The notes under the pieces were generated by a model. The model saw only the letters and a program-made list of their open reading frames with translations. It ran no database searches and was not told the origin of the DNA. A stretch of 41,857 nt of DNA, taken from assembly GCA_018713485.1 (NCBI GenBank), contig DVOQ01000079.1, forward strand, positions 1 through 41,857, given 5' to 3'. Position numbers and translations under genes: made by a program. Origin of the DNA: Candidatus Avisuccinivibrio pullicola (lineage in GTDB: Bacteria; Pseudomonadota; Gammaproteobacteria; Enterobacterales; Succinivibrionaceae). This document shows, piece after piece, positions 1 to 8,024 of the stretch; position 1 is the first letter of the stretch, and every line of letters starts with the position of its first letter.

Positions 1-1
1 G

Positions 2-223
2 GCGGAATTAGGCGCCATGCAGAACCGCCTTGAGTCCACCATCCGCAATCAGTCGAGCATTTCCGAGAACACCTCGGACGCGCGCTCGAGGATCCGTGAC
101 ACCGACTTTGCCGAGGAGTCAGCCAACCTCACGCAGCAGAACATCATTCAGCAGGCCTCGCAGACCATCCTGACCCAGGCCAATCAGCGCCCGCAGATCG
201 CCCTCTCGCTCCTGCAGGGCTAG
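2..223 (+). CDS. Flagellin, C-terminal fragment
   Basis: This is the 3' end of a flagellin gene cut by the left edge; the frame is open from base 2 and stops at 221-223. The last ~73 residues carry the conserved flagellin D0/D1 C-terminal helix: a GAMQNRLEST-like start, the ISENTSDARSRIRDTDFAEE block, an ILTQANQRPQ block, and an LSLLQG end. Flagellin polymerises into the flagellar filament outside the cell, and this helix packs against the N-terminal helix in the filament core. No other flagellar gene is visible. A strong hairpin follows 22 bases after the stop, so this is the last gene of its transcript. Family assignment is secure; which flagellin paralogue it is cannot be told. Confidence 0.95.
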   Translation, partial: AELGAMQNRLESTIRNQSSISENTSDARSRIRDTDFAEESANLTQQNIIQQASQTILTQANQRPQIALSLLQG

Positions 224-245
224 GCGGATTAAGTGATCTCCCCTG

Positions 246-270
246 ACGGTGGAAGGCTCCCTTCCACCGT
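246..270 (+). terminator. Transcription terminator hairpin after flagellin
   Basis: A perfect 11-bp stem (246-256 paired with 260-270) closes a 3-base loop just after the flagellin stop. There is no long T run after it, so termination may be partly hairpin-driven or factor-assisted. A second, weaker 7-bp hairpin lies at about 278-298. Confidence 0.75.
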
Positions 271-647
271 TAAGTGAGATAGGAAATCCGTCTCCTATCA
301 AGGAGAGCACCGGTACCGCGCTTCAGACTCCGTCTTTGGCGTGCGTTCTGCCGTGCCTGCCATCAACGTTTCCGCACCGCGTATCCTCAGCAGGCTGCAG
401 CGGAGCTGCTGTTTTCGTTCAGGATCTTCCGTTGTTTCATTTTCTCACTCTTTAACCCATTAACATATACGACAAACGCACCTGGCGTGAGTGATCACAT
501 TTTTAGTTAGCAACAACTAACCTAATTGCAAATCCTGCTCAGAACTGCAGCTATGTTGTCCTCATTCCCAAAGGAGGGCAATCTCTGTCCTTAAGCTCTT
601 AAGCAGATTCAAAAATTTGCCATACCGATCAAAATTAACAAAATTAC
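271..647. other. Intergenic region between flagellin and IS
   Basis: About 375 bases with no convincing gene. The short open frames have no ribosome binding site and look like chance. The segment becomes AT-rich towards the IS left end. It holds the weak hairpin at about 278-298 and an imperfect inverted repeat near 512-535. Confidence 0.5.
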
Positions 648-675
648 GGGTCTTGCACACTTTGTGTAGGATCTG
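648..675 (+). repeat. Left terminal inverted repeat of the ISL3 element
   Basis: It pairs imperfectly with the reverse complement of 2389-2417. The shared core is a TGCAC block, a short variable stretch, then TTTGTGT and a GG(A/T)TC end. It lies directly downstream of the transposase stop at 679, the compact layout expected of an IS. Confidence 0.75.
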
Positions 676-678
676 AGG

Positions 679-2129
679 TCATGCGGGGTACCCTCGGCTG
701 GCATCCATAAGCCTCAGAAAGAAGTAGTCAGTGTCCTTAAAGCCGTACGCTGAGCGGCGTACGGTCCTGATGAGATTGACAGTGCCCTCGCATTTGCCTG
801 AGGTCACCCTGTGCTTCGCGTAGGCCAGAATGCCTTCAATGTGTCCTGTTATGAGCCGTGCAAACCATTTAAAGTGCTCATTGCCGGTCTCGCGGCACAC
901 CGTGATGATACCGGCCATGATCTGTCTCATGCCTGCCACTGCCGTCTCCCTGTATGCCTGCCTGAGCTGTTCCTTTATGATGTCAATGGCGCTCAGAAGC
1001 GCATTGTCCCTAATCAGCCCGTCCAGTACTGCTGTGCGGTTATCCCGCGGCGGTACGGGTTCACGCAGGGATTTAAAGAGTTTCTGTCCCTGCTTAGCTG
1101 CATCCGCGGCACCGCTCTTTATGGCCGCTGCTCCCTTCTCATCCTCTGCCTTAAGCGTGTCCCGGGATGAAGTGAGGATATATCTGTTCCTTCTCAGTCT
1201 TTCCGCCCCGGCGTGACGCCCTCCGGCCCTGAGGCGCTTCTGCTCTTCAATCCTGACCGGGGTGATGACCTTTTCGTTAAAGTTCTTAATCAGGTGGAAG
1301 CGGTCATAGATGATTTCAAGGTGAGGGAACGCTTTCTTAAAAGCCCCGGCGAAGTCCGCGTTCATGTCACAGGCTATGCCCTTTACCCCCTTCATGAACT
1401 CCTCCCCGGCATGGGCGGTGAAGTTTCTCACCACTTCAGCCTTTTTGGTGTCCTGTAGCCAGAGGATATGCCCCGTATCCGGGCCGATGATGACCGTGGC
1501 GTACTGATTACCGTCATGCAGCTTCCATTCGTCTATACCGAGGTACCGGGCCTGCCTTTCAGGTTTTATCAGCGTACCGCCGTCCGTATAGCTCTCCGTG
1601 AGGTGTGCCTTATGCACCTCCATGACGATATTGCGGTTAATGCCCGTGTCCAGTGCCGCCTTCTTTAACGTCCCGCCGTTCTTCACTGAATGCAGTATGC
1701 AGGCAGCTGCGGCTTTGGTAATACGGTGGTTACCGTCGCGGAAGGGAATGCGCTGCGTCACGGAATACGTGCATGCTGAGCAGGCCATCCTCAGCCGTTT
1801 CACCTCCAGTTCCGTGTACTGCCCCCCGAAGGGCAGGTGCTTAAGGGTCACGGTGTCGCTGCCGTGCAGGTGCATGGACGCTCCGCACTCAGGACAGAGC
1901 CGGTGTCGTTTAGGAACTCCTCATTAAGCTCTCCGGGCAGTCTCCCGCGTACTCTGATGAGCGCCTTTGTTTCAGGCACGGGCTTAGTTTCCGTGCCCCG
2001 GTTAACGGTGACGGTAAGGAGCTGCGCCTTTCCCTCCTGTATGAAGCCCGGGGCAAATGAGGGAAGCCTCAGCTCATCAGAAAGGTCTGCGGATAATTGA
2101 GAAAGGACGGAGGTTTCTTTATAATTCAT
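679..2129 (-). pseudogene. ISL3-family transposase, split by a frameshift
   Basis: This transposase cuts and pastes the surrounding IS. The main frame (679-1917) starts just after in-frame stops with a zinc ribbon (CPECGAS), visible upstream of the first ATG at 1875. It continues with an HLPFGG block, a second cysteine pair (CSAC), the LGIDEWK catalytic region, YDRFHLIKNFNEKV, and a C-terminal EGTVNLIRTVRRSAYGF block typical of ISL3 (DDE) transposases. The N-terminal ~70 residues lie in another frame starting at the ATG at 2129. The frames join near 1904-1917 by a -1 shift, after the residues LNEEFL. ISL3 transposases are normally one frame, and the join has no strong slippery heptamer, so I read this as an inactivating indel or sequence error. 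Programmed frameshifting is possible but weakly supported. Rejoined length is about 480 residues. Confidence 0.85.
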
Positions 2130-2141
2130 GTTAAGGCCTTA

Positions 2142-2166
2142 CCTGCTTCAGCAGGCTTTTGTTTTT
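2142..2166 (+). terminator. Small terminator-like hairpin inside the IS
   Basis: A 5-bp stem (2142-2146 with 2151-2155) with a 4-base loop is followed by a T-rich stretch to 2166 on the plus strand. It sits just upstream of the transposase start and would stop plus-strand transcription running antisense out of the transposase gene. Confidence 0.45.
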
Positions 2167-2434
2167 GTGTTTCAAGGCCTTATTTTAAACATCACCGCCT
2201 CTAATCCTCAACCCTATTACCGGGTGCGGCCTGCGGCCGCCTGACACCGTGCTCCCTTACCATTCCATAAGGCTTAGGAAAGGGAAAGGCTCTGTACCCC
2301 TTTTCACCCTGCAGTGCACTCTGACCTCCACGGAGCAGGATTAGCAGACTTAAACCATGATGTCAATCGTCTTTTTCCCCTGATCGGAGGAACCCACACA
2401 AATCGTGCATGAACTCTAAAAATACTATTCCGCA

Positions 2435-5303
2435 TCAGACCGTGAAGATCATGCCAACCTCCTGAGCCAACCTGAATATTTCACTTTCAAGATTGTTTCT
2501 GGCCTTTTTGATATCTGCCAACAGGAGATCTGAAACGGCAAGCTGTGAGAGTTGCTTCCATCCAGCATCAAAGCGGTTCAGGCACAAGGGCTTCTCTGAG
2601 CTGTTTCTCTGCGGCATGGTTTCATCAAGAACTTTGAGCGCCAGTACGTAGATCTCCTTGAATTCCTTGGTGATCGCGTTCTCCGCTTCAAGACGCTGGA
2701 TGTATGAGACCATATGCGGAACCTCAGAACTGCGCGCTATGCAGTCCTCATAAACCGCATTTGAACCCTGAGCGCTGCGTCCTGCAAACTGCTTAATGAT
2801 GTCAGGGGTAAAGAAAAAGAGGTGGTTGGCAAGTGCGTACTCTGCCTCATGCCAAGTAATATTTATCGAAGCCTGATTGCCGGCATTAGCAAAGAAGGTA
2901 TAGGCGGCGCTGTCGGCGGCAAGCTTCCTGTATAAGGGATGGTTTTCATCTGGCACGTGAAACTCGTCTTTATCGTGGATAAAATCGGAAAGATACCCAG
3001 CCGAAACATTCCTCACGGCGAAATTGACAAGGCAGCGCTCAAAATTCTCTGGGCAGATGCTGACGCCATGCCCCTTATAGGCGGCCGACGAAACGATCCA
3101 CACGTCTCTTGCTGAATTGTAGATATTATTGGCCACGTTGACCATGTAGCCGAGAGCTCCTACTTTAAGGACACCGCTCGGCTTACCCTTGGCTGATGAT
3201 ATATTCAGGGCAGAAGAAAGCTGTGGATAATCCCCCGATATTGCCGGCAGCTTTTCCACCGGTTCACGGATCCAGCATGAGCAGGACTCTTTTTCAGGCC
3301 AGCATCTGAAAATCTTGTTTGGGCACTCCTCATAGGATTTCGCGTTGCCGGTCTTCTTATCAAAGGTCATCACGTCAAAGCGCCAACTGTGAGACTGAGC
3401 ATCGTTATAGGTAGGATCTCCTGCAGTGCTGTCAAATACGCCGAAAGCCACGCCCCATTTGACGGATACGCTGCTGAAATCTCCGGCTGGAAAAAGAAAA
3501 CCTTTTTCATACCCAAAGTTCTTGAACAGCAGATCTCTGAACTCGGCAAAATAGGCGGAAGGCGTCAGAAATACCGGCTTGAAGAATGAACCAAGGATCA
3601 CTCGGCCAAGGTTAAAGTCCCGCTTAATCTTTATGATGCGGTAAAAGAACTGGCACAATAGCTGCTGTGACGCCTTGCCCATGCCGTCTTTGAGCATCTG
3701 ATCATTAATACCTGTCTTAGCCACGCTGGCTTTATGTTCTCCCTTAGCGCCCATTTCGTTGGCAGTAGCAAAAGGCGGATTGATGAAGAACACAAAATCG
3801 CGGCCTGCCTTCAAGTCTTCAAAGAGCTTTGCCGGCATCTTGAGATGCGCCGGATTAGAGTACGGCGACAGCTCGGGATCATCATTCAGGAAATCATACT
3901 GAAAGGAGCAGGCATCTTTATTGTAGCGATCTGCCACCATCAGCTCCTGTCTGTGCAGGGTGGAGCAGTAAAGATGCTTGAAGCTGAGATCACGAGTGAG
4001 GTTTTTGGTTCCGCAGCAGCAGTCCCAGACAACAAATTCATCGCGCCAGTTCGGGCCGGCGATCCTAGCGATATAGTCGGCGCCAGCCTCTGCCCACACT
4101 GCAGGTGTCCAGAAATCGCCTCGGTAGCGCCTTGTGCTGTCCTCGATGATCGAATCCCCAATCTCCGTAAACTCCCGCAGCTCATCCTGACTGTACACGG
4201 TTTCATAGCGTAGCCAGAACGACTTCCACTCATCAACGTTGATGTTATAAGCGTGCGGGATGTAATTGCCATCCGCATCCTTCTGCAGTGAGGGCACCAT
4301 CAGGCGATCTTTTTTCTTGGGATGAGGGTAGGTTTCGCCAGGATAAATGAGCGAGGCCATAAATATATGAAAGATCTCGAGCATACAATGCTCAAGTTCT
4401 TTGTCGAGTTCTTCGGAGCTCTGCTTTAGGGCATTCGCCCTAATCATGCTGATCTTCTTTCCTGATGAGAGGAGCAGATTTTTATTATTGTCGATAAGGC
4501 AGCGCAGGAAGCGGTCAAAGGCTTTGCGAAAGTTGTGGCGATCAAGCCTGATGCGGTCGCCGCCACCTTCACTGGCAAGGCGCAGAATGTCTTCAAAGAG
4601 GCGGTTCAGGCTTTCATCAGCAACCTTGTAGACATAGGGCATGATGCCACTGTCGTCAACCATCTTGACAAGTACTTCATCCGATGAAGGATCGCTTGAA
4701 GCAGACGAAGGCGGCAATGCCCAGTTAAGCTTTTCGTCAAGGTATTTGTAAAGCGCCGAACCGTGCACAATGAAGCATTCATTGCGATCTGCGATAAAGA
4801 CAATATTCGGCAGTTCCTCGCCGTTATCTTTGAACTTTCGGATGTAGTAAAGGGCCTGGAGCAACGTAGAACATTGCATCCTTTTATCCAGATAGTTCTC
4901 GTCAAGCTTGCACTCCATCAAAAGGCGAATGATATTGAGGGCATTGTTTGAGAAGAAGCCATCACACTGATAAGGAGAAGTCCATACATAGCACTGGCCT
5001 AGGAGCTTATCTTCATCATGGCTGAAAGCATCGCTTAACAGGGAGCGGTAGGCGTTTTCAATATCCTTTTCAACTACAGCTTGTCTAAGGGCGGTTTTAA
5101 ACTCTTCAAGGCGGGAATTGCTGACACGGCGTTTGCGGTATTTTGATCTTAGCTCGTTGGGAGAAAGTGAAGTAAGGCTGTTTTTCCCGAGGGTTTTATT
5201 AATTATGGATGTAAGATCTTTCCCCCCCCCCATTATTAGTTAAATTATTATCCGTATTTTCGGCATAAGGGCCGAAATCGAACTTATCGTCATGCTCACT
5301 CAT
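2435..5303 (-). CDS. Phase-variable N6-adenine DNA methyltransferase (OFF in this sequence)
   Basis: Probably a large solitary adenine-N6 DNA methyltransferase that methylates its target site with S-adenosylmethionine. In the main frame (2435-5233) the SAM-binding motif I is VWDCCCGT (about residue 401), followed by the catalytic NPPF motif IV (about 485). That I-then-IV order is usual for N6-adenine enzymes. A long unassigned N-terminal part and a C-terminal region that may hold target recognition flank this core. I see no helicase, no PD-(D/E)XK motif and no adjacent restriction gene. I place the true start at the ATG at 5303, which has GGAGA seven bases upstream. Its frame runs 24 codons into a G10 tract (5222-5231), then shifts and stops at 5199-5201. 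Nine Gs would give about 955 residues in frame. The ATG at 5233, where the long frame opens, overlaps the tract and has no Shine-Dalgarno. The gene is more AT-rich than the backbone and lies between two ISL3-type ends, suggesting acquisition. Recognition site and any restriction activity are unknown. Confidence 0.85.
5222..5231 (-). repeat. G10 homopolymer (contingency tract) in the methyltransferase gene
   Basis: Ten consecutive Cs on the plus strand are ten Gs in the coding strand, directly after codon 24 of the frame starting at 5303. Because 10 is not a multiple of 3, the downstream methyltransferase frame is lost. Lengths of 9 or 12 restore it. Poly-G tracts of this length near the 5' end are typical slipped-strand phase-variation switches of host-adapted bacteria. 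Confidence 0.85.
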
Positions 5304-5309
5304 ATCAAT

Positions 5310-5314
5310 TCTCC
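5310..5314 (-). promoter_or_regulatory. Ribosome binding site deciding the methyltransferase start
   Basis: On the minus strand GGAGA precedes the ATG at 5303 by six bases. No comparable purine-rich site precedes the alternative ATG at 5233, which is preceded by A/T-only sequence. This places the G10 tract inside the translated region. Confidence 0.7.
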
Positions 5315-5404
5315 AAATGTAGATAGGCAAACGGGCCAAATCTTAACACACAAAAGCAACCACCACAGCTCCAATTTAAAACCTAAATTTCGGGTGAAAT
5401 GTAT

Positions 5405-5589
5405 AGTTCATGTACGAAATTTGAGTTCATGCACAATTTGTGTGGGATCCTCCGATCAGGGGAAAAAGACGATTTACAGCATGGTTTCAGTCTGCTGACC
5501 CTGCTCCGTGGGGGGCAGCAGTCTTTAAAGCCTTTGTCATGCGGCTAACCGGCAGTTTAAGGCGATCCTACAAATTTCATGCACGAACT
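5405..5589. mobile_element. MITE-like ISL3 derivative (about 185 bp)
   Basis: No gene fits here. The first 97 bases (5422-5518) match the IS right end (reverse complement of 2321-2417) at about 90% identity, including the terminal repeat and a GGGGAAAAAGACGATT stretch. The other end (5561-5589) again carries an IS-type terminus on the minus strand. The outermost 19-mers (5405-5423 and 5571-5589) are inverted repeats matching at 16 of 19. This is the structure of an internally deleted, non-autonomous element that an ISL3 transposase could move in trans. The exact outer boundary on the left is ambiguous because two terminal-repeat-like units stand in tandem there. Confidence 0.65.
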
Positions 5590-5627
5590 ATTTTTTTACC
5601 CTGCCATGGCCTGATTACACCGCAAAA

Positions 5628-5651
5628 GTCACCTGACGGTAAGCAGGTGAC
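5628..5651 (-). terminator. Hairpin between the MITE and the exported MBL-like gene
   Basis: An 8-bp stem (5628-5635 with 5644-5651) with an 8-base loop. On the minus strand it is followed by four Ts, so it reads best as a terminator for minus-strand transcription heading toward the methyltransferase. Confidence 0.5.
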
Positions 5652-5734
5652 AAAAAAGTGTCTTCTTGTGCCCCTTCTCCACCGCGGTTAGGATGCCAGC
5701 AGACAGGCACAAAGACCAATTAAGGAGATTTGCT

Positions 5735-6571
5735 ATGAAAACCTCAAAAACCATGTTAGGCGTCCTCTTATCCATAAGCCTCAGCACTGCGGCCTCAGCC
5801 GGCAGCTTTCAGAGCTACGGCCTTAACGGCTTCACCCTGCACGTGTACAGGAGCGGAGATGTCATGGACGACACGAGCTACATCGTTGAAAGCAGTGACG
5901 CCCTTGTCACCCTCGAAGAACCTCTCTTTAAGGTCAATGACGCAGAATTTGACACCTATGCCGAGAGGCTCGGCAAAAAGGTGGCAGCCCGCATTACCGA
6001 CTACCATTTAGGAGGTACCGGCAGCTTCAGTCTCACTATGCCTGAGGGCATGCCGGCCTTCATTAGCGGCCCCGTCTACGGCGGCATGATGCAGGGCTTT
6101 CAGCGCAGTTTCGGCGAGACCATGGTCGCTCTCCCTTCCGGCACAACTCAGGAGGTACCCTTTGAGAGCGTGCAGCAGCTTGCAGGCGTAGACTATGCCT
6201 TTGAGCACGGCGCCGCTTCCGACTTCCCAGCAGCCTCCATCCTGATCGGCTCTCAGGTTTATCTGACTCACTGGGCTCCGGCGATCGCTCATGCCAGTGC
6301 CCTGCAGATCTCCTCACGCGAGGCCGTTACCGCGGAGATCGCTGAGGCCAGGGAATCCTTAGACTCCGGTGCCGTACTCTTTGCCGGCAGCCACGGCGGG
6401 GTGGCCGGGCGCCGCGCTGTGCAGTTTAAGATAAGCTACCTTGAAACGGTGGAAAGGCTCCTTGATCTCTATGACACGCCGGCAGCCTTCAGGGCTGCCC
6501 TGCTGGAGGCTTATCCGGGGCTTCCAGGCGCCGGGGGCGTTGATGCGTTAGCGGCTGCACTGTATAAGTAG
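5735..6571 (+). CDS. Exported metallo-beta-lactamase-fold-like protein lacking the metal motif
   Basis: A 278-residue protein of unknown function. I chose the ATG at 5735 because AAGGAG lies eight bases upstream and a clean signal peptide follows (MKTSKTMLGVLLSISLST, cleavage after ASA), placing it in the periplasm. The body resembles metallo-beta-lactamase-fold hydrolases: an early DTSYIVE strand, an LVTLEEPLF strand, a DYHLGGTGSF block where the family normally has HxHxDH, and a C-terminal GSHGGVAG block like the family's distal HG motif. The usual zinc-binding HxHxDH is therefore absent, with one histidine left. It could be a non-catalytic or differently metallated member. The resemblance is by pattern only. 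It stands alone, with the MITE before it and a long spacer after it. Confidence 0.6.
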   Translation: MKTSKTMLGVLLSISLSTAASAGSFQSYGLNGFTLHVYRSGDVMDDTSYIVESSDALVTLEEPLFKVNDAEFDTYAERLGKKVAARITDYHLGGTGSFSLTMPEGMPAFISGPVYGGMMQGFQRSFGETMVALPSGTTQEVPFESVQQLAGVDYAFEHGAASDFPAASILIGSQVYLTHWAPAIAHASALQISSREAVTAEIAEARESLDSGAVLFAGSHGGVAGRRAVQFKISYLETVERLLDLYDTPAAFRAALLEAYPGLPGAGGVDALAAALYK

Positions 6572-7107
6572 GTCTGAGGCCGGCCGGTATCAGGGTAAGC
6601 TAAATGACGGTACAGCAGAGTGATGCCTGAAATCCCGTACTGCCGCGCCCTTACAGGGCCTGCACCGCTCTTACCTGCTTCACTCCCGCAGTCAGAAACC
6701 CCGCTGATCAGGCTTAACCCCTGCTCCGCCTCAAACCTGGCGCTGCGGCTCTGCCTGATGACCCTGCTCTCCTGGCTTTGCCTGTAAGCCTTACCGGCGC
6801 AAAGCCTGAATAGCGCGATCTGTCTTGCTGGGAGGAGCGGCAGAGGCTGAGTCTAATTGTTATTAGAGAGTTTATGCTGTCCAGAAAGGGGATCTGTACC
6901 TGACGCTTTTTCCCCAAAGCTGGCCCTTCTGCACCTAAGCACGCCTCTTTGGCAACTTATACCCCTCCCCGCGCTCTAAGGAACGATGGCGAAAATCCCG
7001 TAAACCATCCGTTCACAGTCAGCTGCCTGCCGCTTCATCAGGCAGCAGGGCACCGCACCTTAAGAGAAGCTAAGACGCGGGGCTCCTTACAAAAATCCCA
7101 AAACATG

Positions 7108-7133
7108 AGGAGGCGGACTCTATGCCGCCTCCT
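7108..7133 (+). terminator. Hairpin, possible terminator
   Basis: A perfect 9-bp GC-rich stem (7108-7116 with 7125-7133) with an 8-base loop, followed by GAGTTTA. The tail is only weakly T-rich. It may end a transcript entering from the left. Confidence 0.5.
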
Positions 7134-7287
7134 GAGTTTAGCCTCGGTTTAAGTTTCATTCCATCCTCGCTCTTGTGAAAAGGAACTGCGTACCTCTTTT
7201 AAGGAAAAAGACCGTGCGTCACGCTCATGATAGGCCCCCTTCAGGGGTGCATGAGAAAAAGCGTGATAAAACAGCTCTTTTTAACAA

Positions 7288-7325
7288 AAAAAGCCCGCTT
7301 CAGGAGTCAGAAGCTCCCGCTTTTT
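7288..7325 (+). terminator. Interrupted hairpin ending in T5 upstream of the 224-residue protein
   Basis: The outer stem AAAAAGC (7288-7294) pairs with GCTTTTT (7319-7325), and an inner GCTTC/GAAGC stem closes an 8-base loop. The A-run/T-run symmetry suggests a bidirectional terminator just before the gene at 7350. Confidence 0.5.
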
Positions 7326-7349
7326 AGCAAATCGTTTATACTTTGGGAT

Positions 7350-8024
7350 ATGAAATCTCTAACCGGACTCTTAGCGCTGGGTATGGCCATCCTGAGTACT
7401 GATGTCTTAGCGGACTCGCAGTGCGAAAGGATCCTGCGCCCTCAGGCAGGCGAGGTGGCCTTCGTGACGCCGGGCGCTCCCTTATTTAATGTCTCCGAGC
7501 GCTGCCTTAAGGAAGTGCTCATCATTCCCTACGCGCAACACGCGGGGGCGGTGAGCCTTGAGGAAGGTGCCTATCCCCTGATAAGGCGCGAGGGGGAGCG
7601 CAGTATCTATGCGCTTTCAGGTACGGGCGGCAGGGGAGAGATTAAAAGCTGTCCCCTCTGCGATCCCCTAAAGGAGGTGAGCGTCTTCAAACGCACTTCC
7701 CTGTGCGTACTCTCGGAACTGAACGTGCTCTCCTGCGCTGCCCCCGGGGCCTTAAGTTTCGTGTTCGGCTCTGAGGTGTCGGAGCGGGATGACGCCTCTG
7801 GCGATAATCTCGTCTACGCAGGACGCGAGGGCGAGATCCTGCGCTTTGAGGCCTATAACGCGGCGCGGGAAAAGGTGGCGACGGTAAGCTACGATTTACG
7901 GGAAGGCAGGGTGCTGCGCTATCTTACGCAGCGCTTTGAAGTGATAAGCGCTGATAATCAGGGCCTTTATTTCACGCGCCGCGAAAGCCCGCCTGAAGAC
8001 AGGCATAACGCCCCCTCTGAATAA
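7350..8024 (+). CDS. Exported protein of unknown function (224 residues)
   Basis: I do not recognise this protein. The ATG at 7350 is preferred over an upstream in-frame ATG because a signal peptide starts exactly there (MKSLTGLLALGMAILSTDVLA), followed by a mature part beginning DSQCERI. The mature chain has several cysteines, including a CPLC pair, which could form disulfides in the periplasm. No clear Shine-Dalgarno precedes the start, but a TATACT box lies about 10 bases upstream, so translation may be leaderless or the promoter very close. The 3' end overlaps the convergent ABC gene by 58 bases, so the two transcripts are antisense at their ends. Confidence 0.6.
   Translation: MKSLTGLLALGMAILSTDVLADSQCERILRPQAGEVAFVTPGAPLFNVSERCLKEVLIIPYAQHAGAVSLEEGAYPLIRREGERSIYALSGTGGRGEIKSCPLCDPLKEVSVFKRTSLCVLSELNVLSCAAPGALSFVFGSEVSERDDASGDNLVYAGREGEILRFEAYNAAREKVATVSYDLREGRVLRYLTQRFEVISADNQGLYFTRRESPPEDRHNAPSE

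Larger units (their letters stand above)
648..2417 (-). mobile_element. ISL3-family insertion sequence (about 1.77 kb)
   Basis: The boundaries come from imperfect terminal inverted repeats. The left end (from 648) and the reverse complement of the right end (to 2417) both carry a TTGCAC/ATGCAC block, then TTTGTGT, then GG(A/T)TC. The flanking 8-mers at 640-647 and 2418-2425 match at 7 of 8 positions, a plausible aged 8-bp target duplication, the length usual for ISL3. The single gene is a DDE transposase read on the minus strand and split by a frameshift. The right end stops 17 bases from the methyltransferase stop codon. The same right-end sequence recurs inverted at 5422-5518. Confidence 0.85.
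6572..7349. other. Long intergenic region with two hairpins
   Basis: Nearly 780 bases with no convincing gene. The open frames at 6714-6917 (minus) and 6949-7152 (plus) have low-complexity products and no ribosome binding site. Two hairpins stand out, at 7108-7133 and 7288-7325. Otherwise I see no RNA gene or repeat. Confidence 0.5.

Noticed and set aside
811..1668. Plus-strand open frames antisense to the transposase
   Set aside because: They lie inside the ISL3 transposase coding strand, lack ribosome binding sites and have no family features; shadows of the real gene.
5233..5235. ATG overlapping the G tract as the methyltransferase start
   Set aside because: It opens the long frame but has no Shine-Dalgarno, while the ATG at 5303 has one and the tract position then makes sense as a switch. 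Kept only as an alternative.
6714..7152. Two small open frames in the long spacer
   Set aside because: Products are Arg/Ser/Pro-rich without ribosome binding site or recognisable pattern.
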